NCBI RefSeq assembly: GCF_001436505.1
Contig: NZ_AYYI01000061.1
Coordinates: 1-40,690 of the forward strand
DNA from: Loigolactobacillus rennini DSM 20253
Lineage (GTDB): Bacteria; Bacillota; Bacilli; Lactobacillales; Lactobacillaceae
DNA length: 40,690 nucleotides
Direction: 5' to 3'
The first letter of the stretch is position 1. Every line of letters starts with the position of its first letter. The notes under the pieces were generated by a model. The model saw only the letters and a list, made by a program, of their open reading frames with translations, was not told the DNA's origin and searched no databases. Made by a program: the position numbers and the translations under genes. Positions 26,580-38,018 of this stretch are shown piece by piece.

Positions 26580-26603
26580 AGTACACCTGTTCGTATTGTA
26601 CCA
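26580..26603 (-). promoter_or_regulatory. ruvA promoter with candidate LexA (SOS) box
   Basis: On minus, TGG-TACAAT is an extended -10 (TACAAT at 26600-26595), followed at once by CGAACAGGTGTACT (26593-26580). The latter resembles CGAAC-N4-GTTCG with two mismatches, both in the right half. It would cover the transcription start. Confidence 0.55.
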
Positions 26604-26643
26604 TAATGGCTCAGATTGAAAAGCTGTCAATCAGCTTAGCGAC

Positions 26644-26967
26644 TTAAGCACCAAATAATCTCAACCCAATGACGCCAAACAAAATGCACCCGATAAAAAC
26701 AAATTTTAATGGCTGCCGATCCTCGCCTAAAAAGAAGATACCGTATAACACTGAACTAATTGCGCCGATGCCAGTCCAAACCGCATAGGCTACACTTAAT
26801 GCAATGGTCTTAGTAACGATTGCCAATAAAATGAGACTAATTGCCATACTGGCAAATGAAAATAAATTATACCACTTTTTGCCACTAGAAATTGCCTTTT
26901 GCAAAAAGCCAATAAATCCCAGCTCACAAAAACCTGCAATAATCAATAGCAACCAAGCCATCCGCAT
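26644..26967 (-). CDS. SMR family transporter subunit (second of pair)
   Basis: A 107-residue four-helix membrane protein of the small multidrug resistance family. The essential glutamate is E15 in GFCELGFIGFLQ, the signature tryptophan is in AVWTGIGAISSVL, and the last helix ends GLRLFGA. The pair with the gene upstream suggests an obligate heterodimer such as EbrAB or YkkCD, with the two subunits in opposite membrane orientation. Start choice: ATG 26967 overlaps the stop of the first subunit by one base (TGATG), with AAAGGG upstream. The substrate cannot be told from sequence; guanidinium-type export is an alternative. Confidence 0.85.
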   Translation of the reverse strand: MRMAWLLLIIAGFCELGFIGFLQKAISSGKKWYNLFSFASMAISLILLAIVTKTIALSVAYAVWTGIGAISSVLYGIFFLGEDRQPLKFVFIGCILFGVIGLRLFGA

Positions 26968-27299
26968 CACTTCCCTTTAGCCGGCTGTTCAATTAATTTC
27001 AAACCGATAATACCGATTAATAATAAAAGCAAAGCACTAATTTTACCGACAGAAATTGTTTCGTTTAAAAATAACATACCAACAGTTGCTGTTCCTGCAG
27101 TGCCAATTCCAGTAAAAATAGCGTAGGTAGTCCCAATGTCGAATTGCTTCAACGCAATATTGAGTAAATAAAAACTTAAAATTATCAACACGATTGTTAT
27201 GATAGTCGGGCCCAAACGCGTAAAACCTTGACTAGCCTTTAATGCCGCTGCCCAGCCCACTTCCAATAAGCCGGCAACAAGTAATGCCATGTAAGCCAC
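26967..27299 (-). CDS. SMR family transporter subunit (first of pair)
   Basis: A 110-residue partner with E13 in LLEVGWAAALK, the helix GTTYAIFTGIGTAGTATVGML, and four hydrophobic helices. The conserved tryptophan of AxWxGxG is phenylalanine here (AIFTGIG), a feature I associate with one half of paired SMR systems. The GTG at 27299 is used, with GGAG 11 bases upstream, a loose spacing. The gene follows the maf terminator directly, with no promoter of its own that I can identify. Confidence 0.82.
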   Translation of the reverse strand: MAYMALLVAGLLEVGWAAALKASQGFTRLGPTIITIVLIILSFYLLNIALKQFDIGTTYAIFTGIGTAGTATVGMLFLNETISVGKISALLLLLIGIIGLKLIEQPAKGK

Positions 27300-27320
27300 G
27301 TTATCAACTTCTCCTTTATA

Positions 27321-27350
27321 AAAAAGGGCCTAGAATGTTAAACGCATTCT
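27321..27350 (-). terminator. Terminator or attenuator before the SMR pair
   Basis: On minus, CTAGAATG pairs with CATTCTAG (8 bp, loop CGTTTAA), then GGCCC and six T residues (27326-27321). It closes the mutS-mutL-maf transcript, but the SMR ribosome binding site begins only a few bases after the T-run. Confidence 0.85.
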
Positions 27351-27384
27351 AGAACCATCTAGTAATTCAATTGTTAACAACCAC

Positions 27385-27957
27385 TTAATCTAAATAAAGC
27401 TGTTCACCTGCTAGTAGCTGACTGACAACTGCAATTGGCAAGCCCATAATATTATAAAAATCACCTTGGATTGCTTTTACTAAAAGACCACCATAGCCTT
27501 GAATCCCATAAGCACCTGCTTTATCCCGATATTCACCCGTGGCTAAATAACGCTCAATCTGCGTTAACGTAAGCGGATAGAACGTGACATCTGTCCGTAC
27601 AACTTTTTGTTCAGGTGATTGCTGTGGCTGTTTTAGCCATAAAGCAGTATAAACTTGATGCGTTTGGTTTTGCAATTGTTGCAAAGTAGCCCGTGCAGCA
27701 GACCGACTCTTGGGCTTTCCAAAAATTTGTTGCTGAAAACTAACAACCGTATCAGCACTGAGAATCGTTGCCGTAGCAGATTGCTTTGCAGCAACCGCTT
27801 CGCCTTTACGTGCTGCCAAAACCGCAACGTGTTTTGCAGGTGGTAACGGCTGATCGATGTGTTCTGAAACCGCGGCTGGTATACTAATAAAATCTGATGT
27901 TACCCGCTTAAGTAAAGCTTGCCGCCGTGGCGAGCTGGATGCAAGAATCAAATTCAT
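27385..27957 (-). CDS. maf: Maf nucleotide pyrophosphatase
   Basis: A 190-residue house-cleaning enzyme of the Maf/YhdE family that hydrolyses dTTP, UTP or modified pyrimidine nucleotides; Bacillus Maf also affects septum formation when overproduced. Motifs: [36 protein letters not shown] and YNIMGLP. The ATG at 27957 overlaps the mutL stop (ATGA, four bases), and a GGGGAAA tract precedes it, so translation is coupled to mutL. Confidence 0.93.
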   Translation of the reverse strand: MNLILASSSPRRQALLKRVTSDFISIPAAVSEHIDQPLPPAKHVAVLAARKGEAVAAKQSATATILSADTVVSFQQQIFGKPKSRSAARATLQQLQNQTHQVYTALWLKQPQQSPEQKVVRTDVTFYPLTLTQIERYLATGEYRDKAGAYGIQGYGGLLVKAIQGDFYNIMGLPIAVVSQLLAGEQLYLD

Positions 27958-29840
27958 CCCATTTCCCCCCTTAAACTAGTATGGCTTTCTTGAATACGAC
28001 GAAACATTTTTTCAAGGTCTTGATTGGTAAAATGAACTAATACTGGCCGACCATGGGGGCAATTAAATGGATTTTCACATTCAGGTAGCCGCTTTAGCAA
28101 TGCCTTAGCTTGCTGTTGATCTAAATGATGGTTAGCCTTAATTGCCCGTTTACAACTCATCATAATTGCTGTTTTTTCACGAAATTTCGCTACAGTAATC
28201 TTTTGATCGTTTAAAATGTAGTCGATCATCTCGCGCACGGTTGCTTCTTCTTGTCCTGCTTTAAACCAAGCAGGATGACTGCGTAAAACAAAACTATTTT
28301 GTCCAAAAGGAGCTAAATTCAAGCCTAGTTGCTGCAACAAAGCTTGCTTTTCCCGCAAAATAATTGCATCACTAGCGGGATAATCCAACACCAACGGCAC
28401 TAATAAATTTTGTTGATCTGCACTAACATCGCCAATTTTTTGCCGGTAATATTCATAATTTACTCGCTCTTGTGCGGCGTGCTGATCAACAATGTAAAGT
28501 CCTGTACTCCCCTGCGCTAACAAGTAAGTACCATGCAGTTGACCGATATAATCAAGTTGGGGAAAACGTTCTTTTTTTGTTCTGGCTTGACTAAAATCAA
28601 CAGTTGCTGCTTGTGCCGCCCCAAAAGGTGCCCCTACTTGTTCATTTTGGTATTTTGTATCCCAAGCAGCCAAACTTGTCTGGTTGCTAAAGTTAGTGAT
28701 CGGTTCACTAGCAGTAGTGTCTGCAGCAGTTTCAGCAATTTGGCTCACTGCTGAAGTTGCCGCAGCTGCGCTAGCTTTATTCAAAGCCATTTGCAACTGA
28801 TCTGCCTTTTCTACTTGGCGCCGCGAATGCAAATTTTCATTAGCATCAGGAATCAAATTTTCTTGTGCAATCCGTTGATAAATTGTCTGCTGAATAAAGT
28901 CCCCTAATTCAGACTCTTTACTTAAGCGCACTTCTTGCTTGGCTGGATGTACATTGACATCCACCAATAATGGATCCATATCAATGGCCAACACTACCAC
29001 TGGAAAACGGCCAACCATCAATTTAGAACCATAACCAGCGATAATTGCTTTATTGAGCTGAAAATTTTTAATGTAACGACCGTTGATCAATACAGTGATA
29101 TAACGGCGCGAAGATCGCGTTAATTCTGGCAGTGAAATAAAACCATGCAACTTAAAATCTAAATTTTCTGCCCGCACGGCTAACATTTTTTTAGCATTAT
29201 TGACGCCGTAAACACCCGCAATTGTTTGCTGCAAATGTCCATTACCAGCTGTTTTAAACAACAAATGCCCATTGTGAGCCAATGAAAATGCAACCTCAGG
29301 GTGGCTAAGCGCCAACCGGTTGACGATATCACTGATGTTAGCTAATTCAGTTGCAGGTGATTTAACGTATTTTAATCGTGCTGGTGTGTTAAAAAAAAGG
29401 TCCTTAACGGTAACGGTTGTTCCCTTGCGCACCGTACTTACCTTTTGATCAACCACTTGTCCGCCACGAAGATGAACGCGTTGACCAACTAGCCCAGCTG
29501 ATGTTTCCAAAATAACATCAGCAACTGAAGCAATACTAGGTAAAGCTTCACCACGAAACCCTAACGAATGGACTTTAAATAAATCCTTCCGGTTATGAAT
29601 TTTACTGGTTGCATGACGTTTAAACGCATTCAGCACATCATCAGCAGCAATACCATCACCATCATCAATCACTTGGATTGTCTTTAATCCCGCTTCCGAA
29701 ACATGAACATCAATTTGGCGACTATGGGCATCTAGTGCATTTTCGACTAATTCTTTTACCACCGAAGCTGGGCGTTCAATCACTTCCCCAGCAGAAATTT
29801 GATTAGCCAATACTTCAGCTAACTCATGAATTTTTGCCAT
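27954..29840 (-). CDS. mutL: DNA mismatch repair protein MutL
   Basis: A 628-residue GHKL ATPase that couples MutS recognition to strand incision. N-terminal ATPase motifs are ENALDA, DDGDGI and [10 protein letters not shown]. The C-terminal domain carries the endonuclease metal motif [12 protein letters not shown] at about residue 450, plus SCKRAIKA and CPHGRP, so this is a nicking MutL, as expected without MutH. The long linker (about residues 345-425) is rich in A, S, T and Q. The ATG at 29840 follows GGAAGG; a TTG at 29846 is a poorer choice. It lies 21 bases after mutS. Confidence 0.97.
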   Translation of the reverse strand: MAKIHELAEVLANQISAGEVIERPASVVKELVENALDAHSRQIDVHVSEAGLKTIQVIDDGDGIAADDVLNAFKRHATSKIHNRKDLFKVHSLGFRGEALPSIASVADVILETSAGLVGQRVHLRGGQVVDQKVSTVRKGTTVTVKDLFFNTPARLKYVKSPATELANISDIVNRLALSHPEVAFSLAHNGHLLFKTAGNGHLQQTIAGVYGVNNAKKMLAVRAENLDFKLHGFISLPELTRSSRRYITVLINGRYIKNFQLNKAIIAGYGSKLMVGRFPVVVLAIDMDPLLVDVNVHPAKQEVRLSKESELGDFIQQTIYQRIAQENLIPDANENLHSRRQVEKADQLQMALNKASAAAATSAVSQIAETAADTTASEPITNFSNQTSLAAWDTKYQNEQVGAPFGAAQAATVDFSQARTKKERFPQLDYIGQLHGTYLLAQGSTGLYIVDQHAAQERVNYEYYRQKIGDVSADQQNLLVPLVLDYPASDAIILREKQALLQQLGLNLAPFGQNSFVLRSHPAWFKAGQEEATVREMIDYILNDQKITVAKFREKTAIMMSCKRAIKANHHLDQQQAKALLKRLPECENPFNCPHGRPVLVHFTNQDLEKMFRRIQESHTSLRGEMG

Positions 29841-29861
29841 AGTCAACCTTCCTTTCGCTGG

Positions 29862-32516
29862 TTATAATCGTTTTTGCCATTTATATAGCGTGTTCATCAC
29901 ATCCATCGGCGTCATGCTCATTAAATTCAGCCCTTTGAGTTCAGCCAATACTTTCAACTCTTTAGTTGAAGCTGATTTAGGTTGATAATCAAACAATGCC
30001 AACTGCTGATCAGCTTCTGGTTTTTCTTGCTTTTCTAATGCAGTTGTCTTTTTTTCTTTTAGCGTTGGAGACTGCTCCGCAATTTTTTCGGTTGCAGGTT
30101 CTTGTGACGCTGCAGTTGTAATCGACGCACCTTGACTGCGCTTTTCTAAGTCAGTCAAAATGGTGGTAGCCCGTTTTAATAAATTATCCGGTAAGCCGGC
30201 TAATTTAGCCACGTGAATCCCATAAGATTTATCTGCCGCTCCAGGTAACATTTTATGCAGAAAAACTAATGCGCCATTTTTTTCCACTGCTCCGACATGA
30301 ACGTTACGTAACTGTGGTAAATCTGTTGCTAAAGCAGTCAACTCATGGTAGTGCGTGGAAAATAAGGTCTTTGCGTGGACATGATCGTGTAAATATTCAA
30401 TGATCGCTTGAGCTAACGCCATCCCATCATAAGTAGCAGTTCCACGGCCAATTTCATCAAATAAAATTAAGCTATTTTCCGTTGCATGCGCTAAAGCTGT
30501 ATTTGATTCCATCATTTCCACCATAAAAGTACTTTGTCCAGAAATCAAATCATCTGTTGCCCCGATCCGCGTAAAAATCTGGTCAAAGACGGGCAATTTA
30601 GCTTTAGTCGCGGGAATAAAGCAACCAATTTGTGCCATGATCACAATTAACGCTAATTGCCGCATGTAAGTACTCTTACCAGACATATTCGGTCCGGTAA
30701 TTAACAAAATGGTATTATCCTTTTTCATTTGAACATCGTTAGGAATGTACTTTTGCTCACCTAACACTTTTTCAACCACGGGATGCCGGCCAGCAGTAAT
30801 TTCTAAATCATGGCCCTTAGTTAAAGTGGGCCGAACATAATGATAGTTTTCACTGATAACGGCAAAGCTTTGCAAAACATCCAAAGCAGCGACACCTTTT
30901 GCTAAACGTTGCAGCCGGTGGATCTGTGCTTTAACTTGCTCACGGATTTTAATGAACAAATCATATTCTAAAGCAGTCGATTTTTCCTGTGCTTCTAAAA
31001 TTAATGCTTCTTTTTCTTTTAATTCTGGCGTACTGAAACGTTCAGCATTGGTTAAAGTTTGTTTGCGTTGGTACCGATCTTCTGGTAAAGCAGCTAAATT
31101 CGCTTTAGTGACTTCAATGTAATAACCAAAAACATGATTAAACCCGATTTTCAAATTATGAATACCCGTTGCCTTGCGTTCTTTAGCCTGCAATTGGGCA
31201 ATCCACTGCTTGCCATTTTTCATTGCGTCCCGGTAATCATCTAATTGCTTATTGTAATGCGATTTAATCACATTACCATCTTTTACCGAAATCGGCGGAT
31301 CATCATTAATCGCTGCTGTAATCAGGTCGGCGACATCATTGACAGGATCTAAGTGTTCAATCACATCATCAAAAGTCCCATCATTGATGTCCGTTAAAAT
31401 TGCCTTCAATTTAGGAATTTGTAGTAACGAACTCTTTAACTGAATTAAATCTCTGCCGTTGACGCTGCCAAACGCAACACGACCGGCTAGCCGTTCCAAA
31501 TCGTAAACTTTAGTCAATTCGTCTTGTAAACTAGAACGCTCAAAAAAATGATCCATTAAACTGGCCACTTTATTTTGCCGTTGTTTAATTTGGGGCGCAT
31601 TAATTAACGGCCGATCCAACCACTGCTTTAATAAGCGGCCACCCATTGCGGTTTTAGTTTCATCCAATAGCCACAATAATGTACCGCTTTTTTGCCCTGT
31701 TCGAATTGAAGTCGTCAACTCTAAATTATTTTTTGCATAATGATCCATCTTCAGAAATTGTGACGGCTCATACTCTTCTGCGATCTGTAAATGCGCTAAG
31801 CTACGTTTTTGCGTCACTGTCAGGTACATCAGCAACTGTTCAACTACTTTAACCTCGGTTAAATCTGTTAACCGTTGCGTGACAAAAGATAACTCTGCTC
31901 GCGCATCTACTTGATCCTGATAAGAAATTAAAATTCCTAGTTTGCTTAGGACAGTTAAAAATTTGGCCGAAACTTGATGATTAGCCACTAATTCTTTAGT
32001 ATGCAGGCTCATCACTTCATTGATCACTGCTTCTGTTCCAGTTAACCGACTCACTTTTAATTCACCTGTCGATAAATCTGTATAAGCAAAGCCATATTGT
32101 TGTGGTTTCACTTCAACTAAAGCTGTCAAATAATTATTGCTTTTAGCAGTGGCCGCTTTTTGTTCCATAATGGTTCCTGGCGTGATTAACTGAATCACCT
32201 CACGTTTGACCATTCCCACTGCTTTGCGTGGGTCTTCCATCTGCTCGCAAATAGCAACTTTATAGCCTTTATCAACTAAAATATCAATGTAATTTTGCGC
32301 CGCATGGTGCGGAACACCACACATTGGAATCGGTTCAGCTGCACTTTTATTTCGCGCAGTTAAAGTCAATTCTAACAATTGTGCGCCTTTAATAGCATCA
32401 TCATAAAACAATTCATAAAAATCACCAATGCGGTAGAATAAAAACGCATCAGGGTAATCCTTCTTAATCGCGTTATATTGGGCCATCATTGGTGTTGCTT
32501 TGGTCTTTTGTGGCAC
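29862..32516 (-). CDS. mutS: DNA mismatch repair protein MutS
   Basis: An 884-residue mismatch sensor. The mismatch wedge is F33 and E35 in RIGDFYELF; Walker [14 protein letters not shown] is at about residue 607 and Walker [17 protein letters not shown] follows. A QLALF sliding-clamp motif sits near the C-terminus, at about residue 837, after a charged linker. I use the GTG at 32516 ([15 protein letters not shown]), which fits the family N-terminus and has AAAGGAAG upstream; the frame is open to a TTG at 32537. The start lies inside the 3' end of ricA, a 44-base overlap. Confidence 0.96.
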   Translation of the reverse strand: MPQKTKATPMMAQYNAIKKDYPDAFLFYRIGDFYELFYDDAIKGAQLLELTLTARNKSAAEPIPMCGVPHHAAQNYIDILVDKGYKVAICEQMEDPRKAVGMVKREVIQLITPGTIMEQKAATAKSNNYLTALVEVKPQQYGFAYTDLSTGELKVSRLTGTEAVINEVMSLHTKELVANHQVSAKFLTVLSKLGILISYQDQVDARAELSFVTQRLTDLTEVKVVEQLLMYLTVTQKRSLAHLQIAEEYEPSQFLKMDHYAKNNLELTTSIRTGQKSGTLLWLLDETKTAMGGRLLKQWLDRPLINAPQIKQRQNKVASLMDHFFERSSLQDELTKVYDLERLAGRVAFGSVNGRDLIQLKSSLLQIPKLKAILTDINDGTFDDVIEHLDPVNDVADLITAAINDDPPISVKDGNVIKSHYNKQLDDYRDAMKNGKQWIAQLQAKERKATGIHNLKIGFNHVFGYYIEVTKANLAALPEDRYQRKQTLTNAERFSTPELKEKEALILEAQEKSTALEYDLFIKIREQVKAQIHRLQRLAKGVAALDVLQSFAVISENYHYVRPTLTKGHDLEITAGRHPVVEKVLGEQKYIPNDVQMKKDNTILLITGPNMSGKSTYMRQLALIVIMAQIGCFIPATKAKLPVFDQIFTRIGATDDLISGQSTFMVEMMESNTALAHATENSLILFDEIGRGTATYDGMALAQAIIEYLHDHVHAKTLFSTHYHELTALATDLPQLRNVHVGAVEKNGALVFLHKMLPGAADKSYGIHVAKLAGLPDNLLKRATTILTDLEKRSQGASITTAASQEPATEKIAEQSPTLKEKKTTALEKQEKPEADQQLALFDYQPKSASTKELKVLAELKGLNLMSMTPMDVMNTLYKWQKRL

Positions 32517-32889
32517 CGTCAGTTCTTCCTTTCTCAATTAACGCATCGACTTGTTGTTGTAACTCCGTAGTGACCATTTCTAGCGTGTCGTTAGCATCTG
32601 CCAAAGCCTGGCGATAAGTTTGGGTTAGCGGATGCTGATCTAATTTTTGCTGCAATTGATCCGCAGTTTGTCTAGCTTTGTTTGCTGCTTTAGGTTTTTG
32701 ATAGTAATCATCATTAACGATGGCTTTTTGCGCTTGTTTTAAATCAGTCTGTAATTGGGCCAATTGCGCATTTTGCTTCACTTGGCGCGCAATTTTTTGG
32801 TACCGTTTGATAGTGTCATCTTCCTGCAACAAGTGGCACAACCGCGCTAATTCTTGCTGGCTTTGTTGATCTAAGTGTGTTTGTGCCAT
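32473..32889 (-). CDS. ricA: RicA/YmcA family protein
   Basis: A 138-residue, mostly helical and glutamine-rich protein of the YlbF/YmcA family ([36 protein letters not shown]). In B. subtilis RicA, with RicF and RicT, modulates RNase Y processing and development, and is encoded beside ymdB and mutS, as here. No metal-binding cysteines beyond C18 are seen. The ATG at 32889 follows GAGGTG. The C-terminal 14 or so residues are encoded in DNA that also codes the start of mutS. Confidence 0.8.
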   Translation of the reverse strand: MAQTHLDQQSQQELARLCHLLQEDDTIKRYQKIARQVKQNAQLAQLQTDLKQAQKAIVNDDYYQKPKAANKARQTADQLQQKLDQHPLTQTYRQALADANDTLEMVTTELQQQVDALIEKGRTDGATKDQSNTNDGPI

Positions 32890-32901
32890 GAGTCTGTCAC
32901 C

Positions 32902-33711
32902 TCAATCATCAAAACTAAACGGGTGGTCGGCATTAATGACAACTGGCATAATTTTACGCGCATGACCGTTTAAATCATCTAAGTCAACAACACAACCGCC
33001 TAAAACGCCACGACCATTATCTTTAATCACATAACGCGTAGGTAATTGCGTCAAAAAGCGCTCGATGCTTTTTTCAGACTGAACGCCTAATACAGCATCA
33101 TACGCACCGGTCATGCCAGCATCCGTTAAATAAGCTGTCCCTTGCGGCAACACACGAGCATCATTGGTTTGTACATGGGTATGTGTTCCAATAACTGCAG
33201 AAACCCGACCATCTAAATACCAAGCAAATGCTTCTTTTTCCGCTGTGGTTTCTGCATGAAAATCAATAAAAATCAGCTTAGTCTCTTGTGTAATCTGTGC
33301 TAATAACTGATCCGCTTTATGAAACGGATTATCCAATGTCTGTCCCATCAGCGCATTACCCTGCAAATTAATGACGGCTAGTTTTAATTGATTCACTTGG
33401 ACATACACTTGACCTAAACCGGGCGTGGTCGGCGATGGAAAGTTAGCCGGGCGAACTAATTTTTTAGCTGAATCAATAAATTCAAAAATATCCCGGTTGT
33501 CCCAAACATGATTACCCATAGTAATCACATCAGCACCAGCTTGTAAAAATTCTTTATAAATTTTACCGGTAATCCCACGACCACCAGCGGCATTTTCGCC
33601 ATTTACAATGGTGACTTGAGGCCGGTACCGGCTTTTTAACTTTGGCAAATAAGCCGTCAACATCTGACGACCACGTGACCCCATAACATCCCCAACAAAT
33701 AAAATCCGCAT
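32902..33711 (-). CDS. ymdB: YmdB metallophosphoesterase
   Basis: A 269-residue calcineurin-like phosphodiesterase. Metal ligands: D8 in FVGDVMG, E39/N40 in NGENAAGG, N67-H68 in MGNHVWD, and the GTHTHVQT histidines. B. subtilis YmdB hydrolyses 2',3'-cyclic nucleotides and affects RNase Y-dependent mRNA levels and biofilm fate. The ATG at 33711 has GAGGCG upstream. It is first in a five-gene chain, ymdB-ricA-mutS-mutL-maf. The RNase Y gene that often precedes it is not here; the KimA-like gene stands in its place. Confidence 0.94.
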   Translation of the reverse strand: MRILFVGDVMGSRGRQMLTAYLPKLKSRYRPQVTIVNGENAAGGRGITGKIYKEFLQAGADVITMGNHVWDNRDIFEFIDSAKKLVRPANFPSPTTPGLGQVYVQVNQLKLAVINLQGNALMGQTLDNPFHKADQLLAQITQETKLIFIDFHAETTAEKEAFAWYLDGRVSAVIGTHTHVQTNDARVLPQGTAYLTDAGMTGAYDAVLGVQSEKSIERFLTQLPTRYVIKDNGRGVLGGCVVDLDDLNGHARKIMPVVINADHPFSFDD

Positions 33712-33740
33712 GTTACGCCTCTTTTCAAAAAGTTAGCTAC

Positions 33741-33749
33741 ATTGTACCA
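33741..33749 (-). promoter_or_regulatory. Extended -10 promoter of the ymdB-mutSL operon
   Basis: On minus, TGG-TACAAT (33749-33741) gives an extended -10 about 30 bases before the ymdB start. There is no good -35. Confidence 0.55.
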
Positions 33750-33823
33750 TTTTTCAGCCCCAAATAACTAGCGTGGTTTAAACACTTTACTCACCTAAGA
33801 TGGGTTTTAAACTATGCCATGAC

Positions 33824-33862
33824 AAAAACGATCATAAAACAAACTGCATTGTTTTATGACCG
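33824..33862 (-). terminator. Terminator after the KimA-like gene
   Basis: On minus, TCATAAAACAA pairs with TTGTTTTATGA (11 bp), extended by a CG pair after one mismatch, with a six-base loop, then TTTTT (33828-33824). Confidence 0.85.
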
Positions 33863-33871
33863 TTCAAAAAT

Positions 33872-35698
33872 TTATTTAGTTAAATGGTAACTATACGTGG
33901 CTAAAATGATATTTTGTCGCGTCGCTAAAGCGGCACGCAAGCGAAAACTGCTTTGGTTGTGCAAAATATTTTGCCAAGGCTTTTTAGGAATAAATTGCGG
34001 AATCAAAATCGTAGTGGTGTAATTACGCTTTTTAGCATTTTTGGCCACAATATCCGCAAAACGGACTACTGGACGAGCGATGGAACGATAGGAAGAATGA
34101 ACATCGACAAAACGAATGTCTGGAAAATCGACTTTAAATTCTGCTTCCGTCTTCCGTTCCTTACCAGGATTTTCATCCATGGAAACGTGCATCGCAATTA
34201 CATAATCACCGATTGACCGGGCATAATTAAGTGCACCGGCCGTCACTTGTGTCACATTGCTGACCAAAACAATCACTGTGCTGCCATCATAATCATGAAA
34301 ATTAACTTCTTCGACCAAGCGTAGTTGCGCCGCGACTTTTTTATAATGATCATGAATTTTATAGAAAATAAACAACATAATCGGCATGATAATAAAGTAT
34401 GGCCAAACACCATTCAAATGATACATCAATAGAAAAATGAAGATAGCAAATGAAATTAATGCACCGGTGAAATTAGCTATACTGCGACCAATCCAGCCTT
34501 GTGGCCGCTCATGCCACCATTTACGGATCATCCCAGATTGCGATAATGTAAACGGCACAAACACACCAGTTGCATACAATGGAATTAAGCGTTGCGTACT
34601 ACCATTAAAAATAAAGATTAAAATAATTGATCCTAACGCTAACGTGATGATGCCGTTAGAATACCCTAAGCGATCACCACGATCCATATACATATGTGGC
34701 ATAAATTTATCTTTTGCCAAATTATAGGCTAAAATTGGAAAAGCCGAAAACCCTGTGTTTGCAGCCAAAGCTAAAATTAAAGCCGTCGAAAATTGTAACA
34801 AATAATAAACAACACCCTGGCCGAAAATATGCCGGCCCAACTGAGCGAGTACCGTGATTTTTAACTGTGGAGTGATGCCAAAATACCAGTTTAGGAAAGT
34901 AATGCCTGCAAAGAAGAAACCTAGAATCAAGCCCATAATCGCTAACGTTGCAGCAGCATTCTTTGCTTTTGGCTTCTTAAAAAACGGAACCGCATTACTG
35001 ATTGCTTCAACCCCGGTCAATGATGATGATCCTGAAGAAAAAGCCCGTAAAATCAAGCCGACAGTCACACCTGGAACAGCAGCTCCCACTAACGATGTCG
35101 CATGAAAAGCGCGGGCTCCTGTCGCAATTTCTACTAGTCCAGTAATAATCATAATGGTAATCATCACGACAAATAGGTATACCGGAACCATTAAAAATGA
35201 AGCCGAATCACGTAATCCGCGTAAATTCATCGCCGTGATTAAAATAACGATTAAAATGGATAATCCCACTTGATGCCCGTACAATGCCGGCACAGCTGAA
35301 GTAATCGCCTCAGTACCCGCAGATACAGAAACGGCAACCGTCAGCATGTAATCAACCAACAGCGAACCGCCGGCGATTAGCCCAGGATAAGTTCCCAAAT
35401 TTTCACTGGAAACCACATATGCGCCACCGCCTTGTGGATAAGCATGAATGATTTGCCGGTAGGACAAAATCAAAGAGAACAATAAAATCAGTACAAAAGC
35501 GGCAATTGGTAATGAAAACCAAATAGCCGCTGCTGATAAGGTGACTAAAACGGTAACGATTTGTTCTGTTCCGTAAGCAACTGATGATAGTGCATCTGAT
35601 GACAACAATGCCAGTGCTTTAAGTTTTCCTAACTGCTGGCCGCCTTCTTCAGAGGATTTAAGCGGTCTTCCAATGAAGAAACGTTTTAACTGCTGCAT
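33872..35698 (-). CDS. kimA: KimA-like potassium importer (APC superfamily)
   Basis: A 608-residue membrane protein, close to the 607 residues of B. subtilis KimA (YdaO). An N-terminal RFFIGRPLKS, then LSSDALSSVAYGTEQI and about twelve hydrophobic helices (APC fold), are followed by a soluble C-terminal domain of about 150 residues from FHDYDGSTVIVLVSNV onward. KimA is a proton-coupled potassium importer inhibited by c-di-AMP; many databases call such proteins amino acid permeases, which remains the alternative. The ATG at 35698 has AAAAGGAG upstream. It is monocistronic with a structured leader and terminator. Confidence 0.8.
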   Translation of the reverse strand: MQQLKRFFIGRPLKSSEEGGQQLGKLKALALLSSDALSSVAYGTEQIVTVLVTLSAAAIWFSLPIAAFVLILLFSLILSYRQIIHAYPQGGGAYVVSSENLGTYPGLIAGGSLLVDYMLTVAVSVSAGTEAITSAVPALYGHQVGLSILIVILITAMNLRGLRDSASFLMVPVYLFVVMITIMIITGLVEIATGARAFHATSLVGAAVPGVTVGLILRAFSSGSSSLTGVEAISNAVPFFKKPKAKNAAATLAIMGLILGFFFAGITFLNWYFGITPQLKITVLAQLGRHIFGQGVVYYLLQFSTALILALAANTGFSAFPILAYNLAKDKFMPHMYMDRGDRLGYSNGIITLALGSIILIFIFNGSTQRLIPLYATGVFVPFTLSQSGMIRKWWHERPQGWIGRSIANFTGALISFAIFIFLLMYHLNGVWPYFIIMPIMLFIFYKIHDHYKKVAAQLRLVEEVNFHDYDGSTVIVLVSNVTQVTAGALNYARSIGDYVIAMHVSMDENPGKERKTEAEFKVDFPDIRFVDVHSSYRSIARPVVRFADIVAKNAKKRNYTTTILIPQFIPKKPWQNILHNQSSFRLRAALATRQNIILATYSYHLTK

Positions 35699-35773
35699 GA
35701 CAAATACTCCTTTTCGCGATTCATTAAAGCCGCTACTAAACCATAATTAACAGTGACTTTGCAACCCTCAATT

Positions 35774-35837
35774 CTAAAACATAGTCAAATACTGCTAGGT
35801 GCTACAGTAACAACTTTAGCATTTAGTTATGTTTTAG
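35774..35837 (-). promoter_or_regulatory. Structured 5' leader of the KimA-like gene
   Basis: On minus, CTAAAACATA (35837-35828) pairs perfectly with TATGTTTTAG (35783-35774) around a 44-base interior that holds a TACTG/CAGTA hairpin. The predicted transcript start (about 35839) lies at the base of this stem. I do not find the conserved GGGGACC and GGGGUGAAUC type blocks of the ydaO c-di-AMP riboswitch. Confidence 0.55.
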
Positions 35838-35845
35838 CAGAATCT

Positions 35846-35854
35846 ATAATAGCA
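35846..35854 (-). promoter_or_regulatory. Candidate promoter of the KimA-like gene
   Basis: On minus, TGC-TATTAT (35854-35846) is an extended -10. A weak TTTATT lies about 16 bases upstream. Confidence 0.45.
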
Positions 35855-36138
35855 TTTAACTAACCTAAATAAAAGCCATTTTTACTTTAAATTTAAAATA
35901 GTTTTTCACCTTAAGTTCATCAGTTAAAAATCAAGTTAAATGCCTAGTCAATTCCCATCGCGCTTTTAAAAATTTAATTCCTAATTTGAATAACAGAAGT
36001 CATTCTACGCCATTCATGCTTGAGATTCTACCTTATTTTAAAATCTGCTAAAAAACTTGTTTTGCTTTTTAATCATTTGCTTAATTAACACTTTTCCCCC
36101 ACTTTATTTTGGCAACGTATTACTTATTTTGAGCATAC
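35855..36138. other. AT-rich gap with no gene
   Basis: No frame with a binding site is visible on either strand. It lies between the KimA-like promoter and the groEL terminator. I see short A/T runs and one weak AGATT/AATCT hairpin near 36021-36045, but nothing assignable. Confidence 0.5.
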
Positions 36139-36139
36139 A

Positions 36140-36173
36140 AAAAGGACCGCGGCAAAATTGCCGCAGTCCTTTT
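36140..36173. terminator. Terminator after groEL
   Basis: AAAAGGAC-C-GCGGCAA pairs with TTGCCGC-A-GTCCTTTT (one mismatch, two-base apex). Five T residues follow on minus and TTTT on plus. Very strong. Confidence 0.92.
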
Positions 36174-36213
36174 AAAATGTGTGCTTAATGTTAGCCGATT
36201 TAGGTAAAGCAGC

Positions 36214-38018
<1,805 letters not shown>

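Noticed and set aside
27300-27384. Guanidine riboswitch before the SMR pair
   Set aside because: The gap is too short and contains only a simple terminator hairpin; no guanidine-I, II or III motif is seen.
35700-35840. ydaO-type c-di-AMP riboswitch before the KimA-like gene
   Set aside because: The conserved G-rich and GUGAAUC-like blocks of that class are not present.
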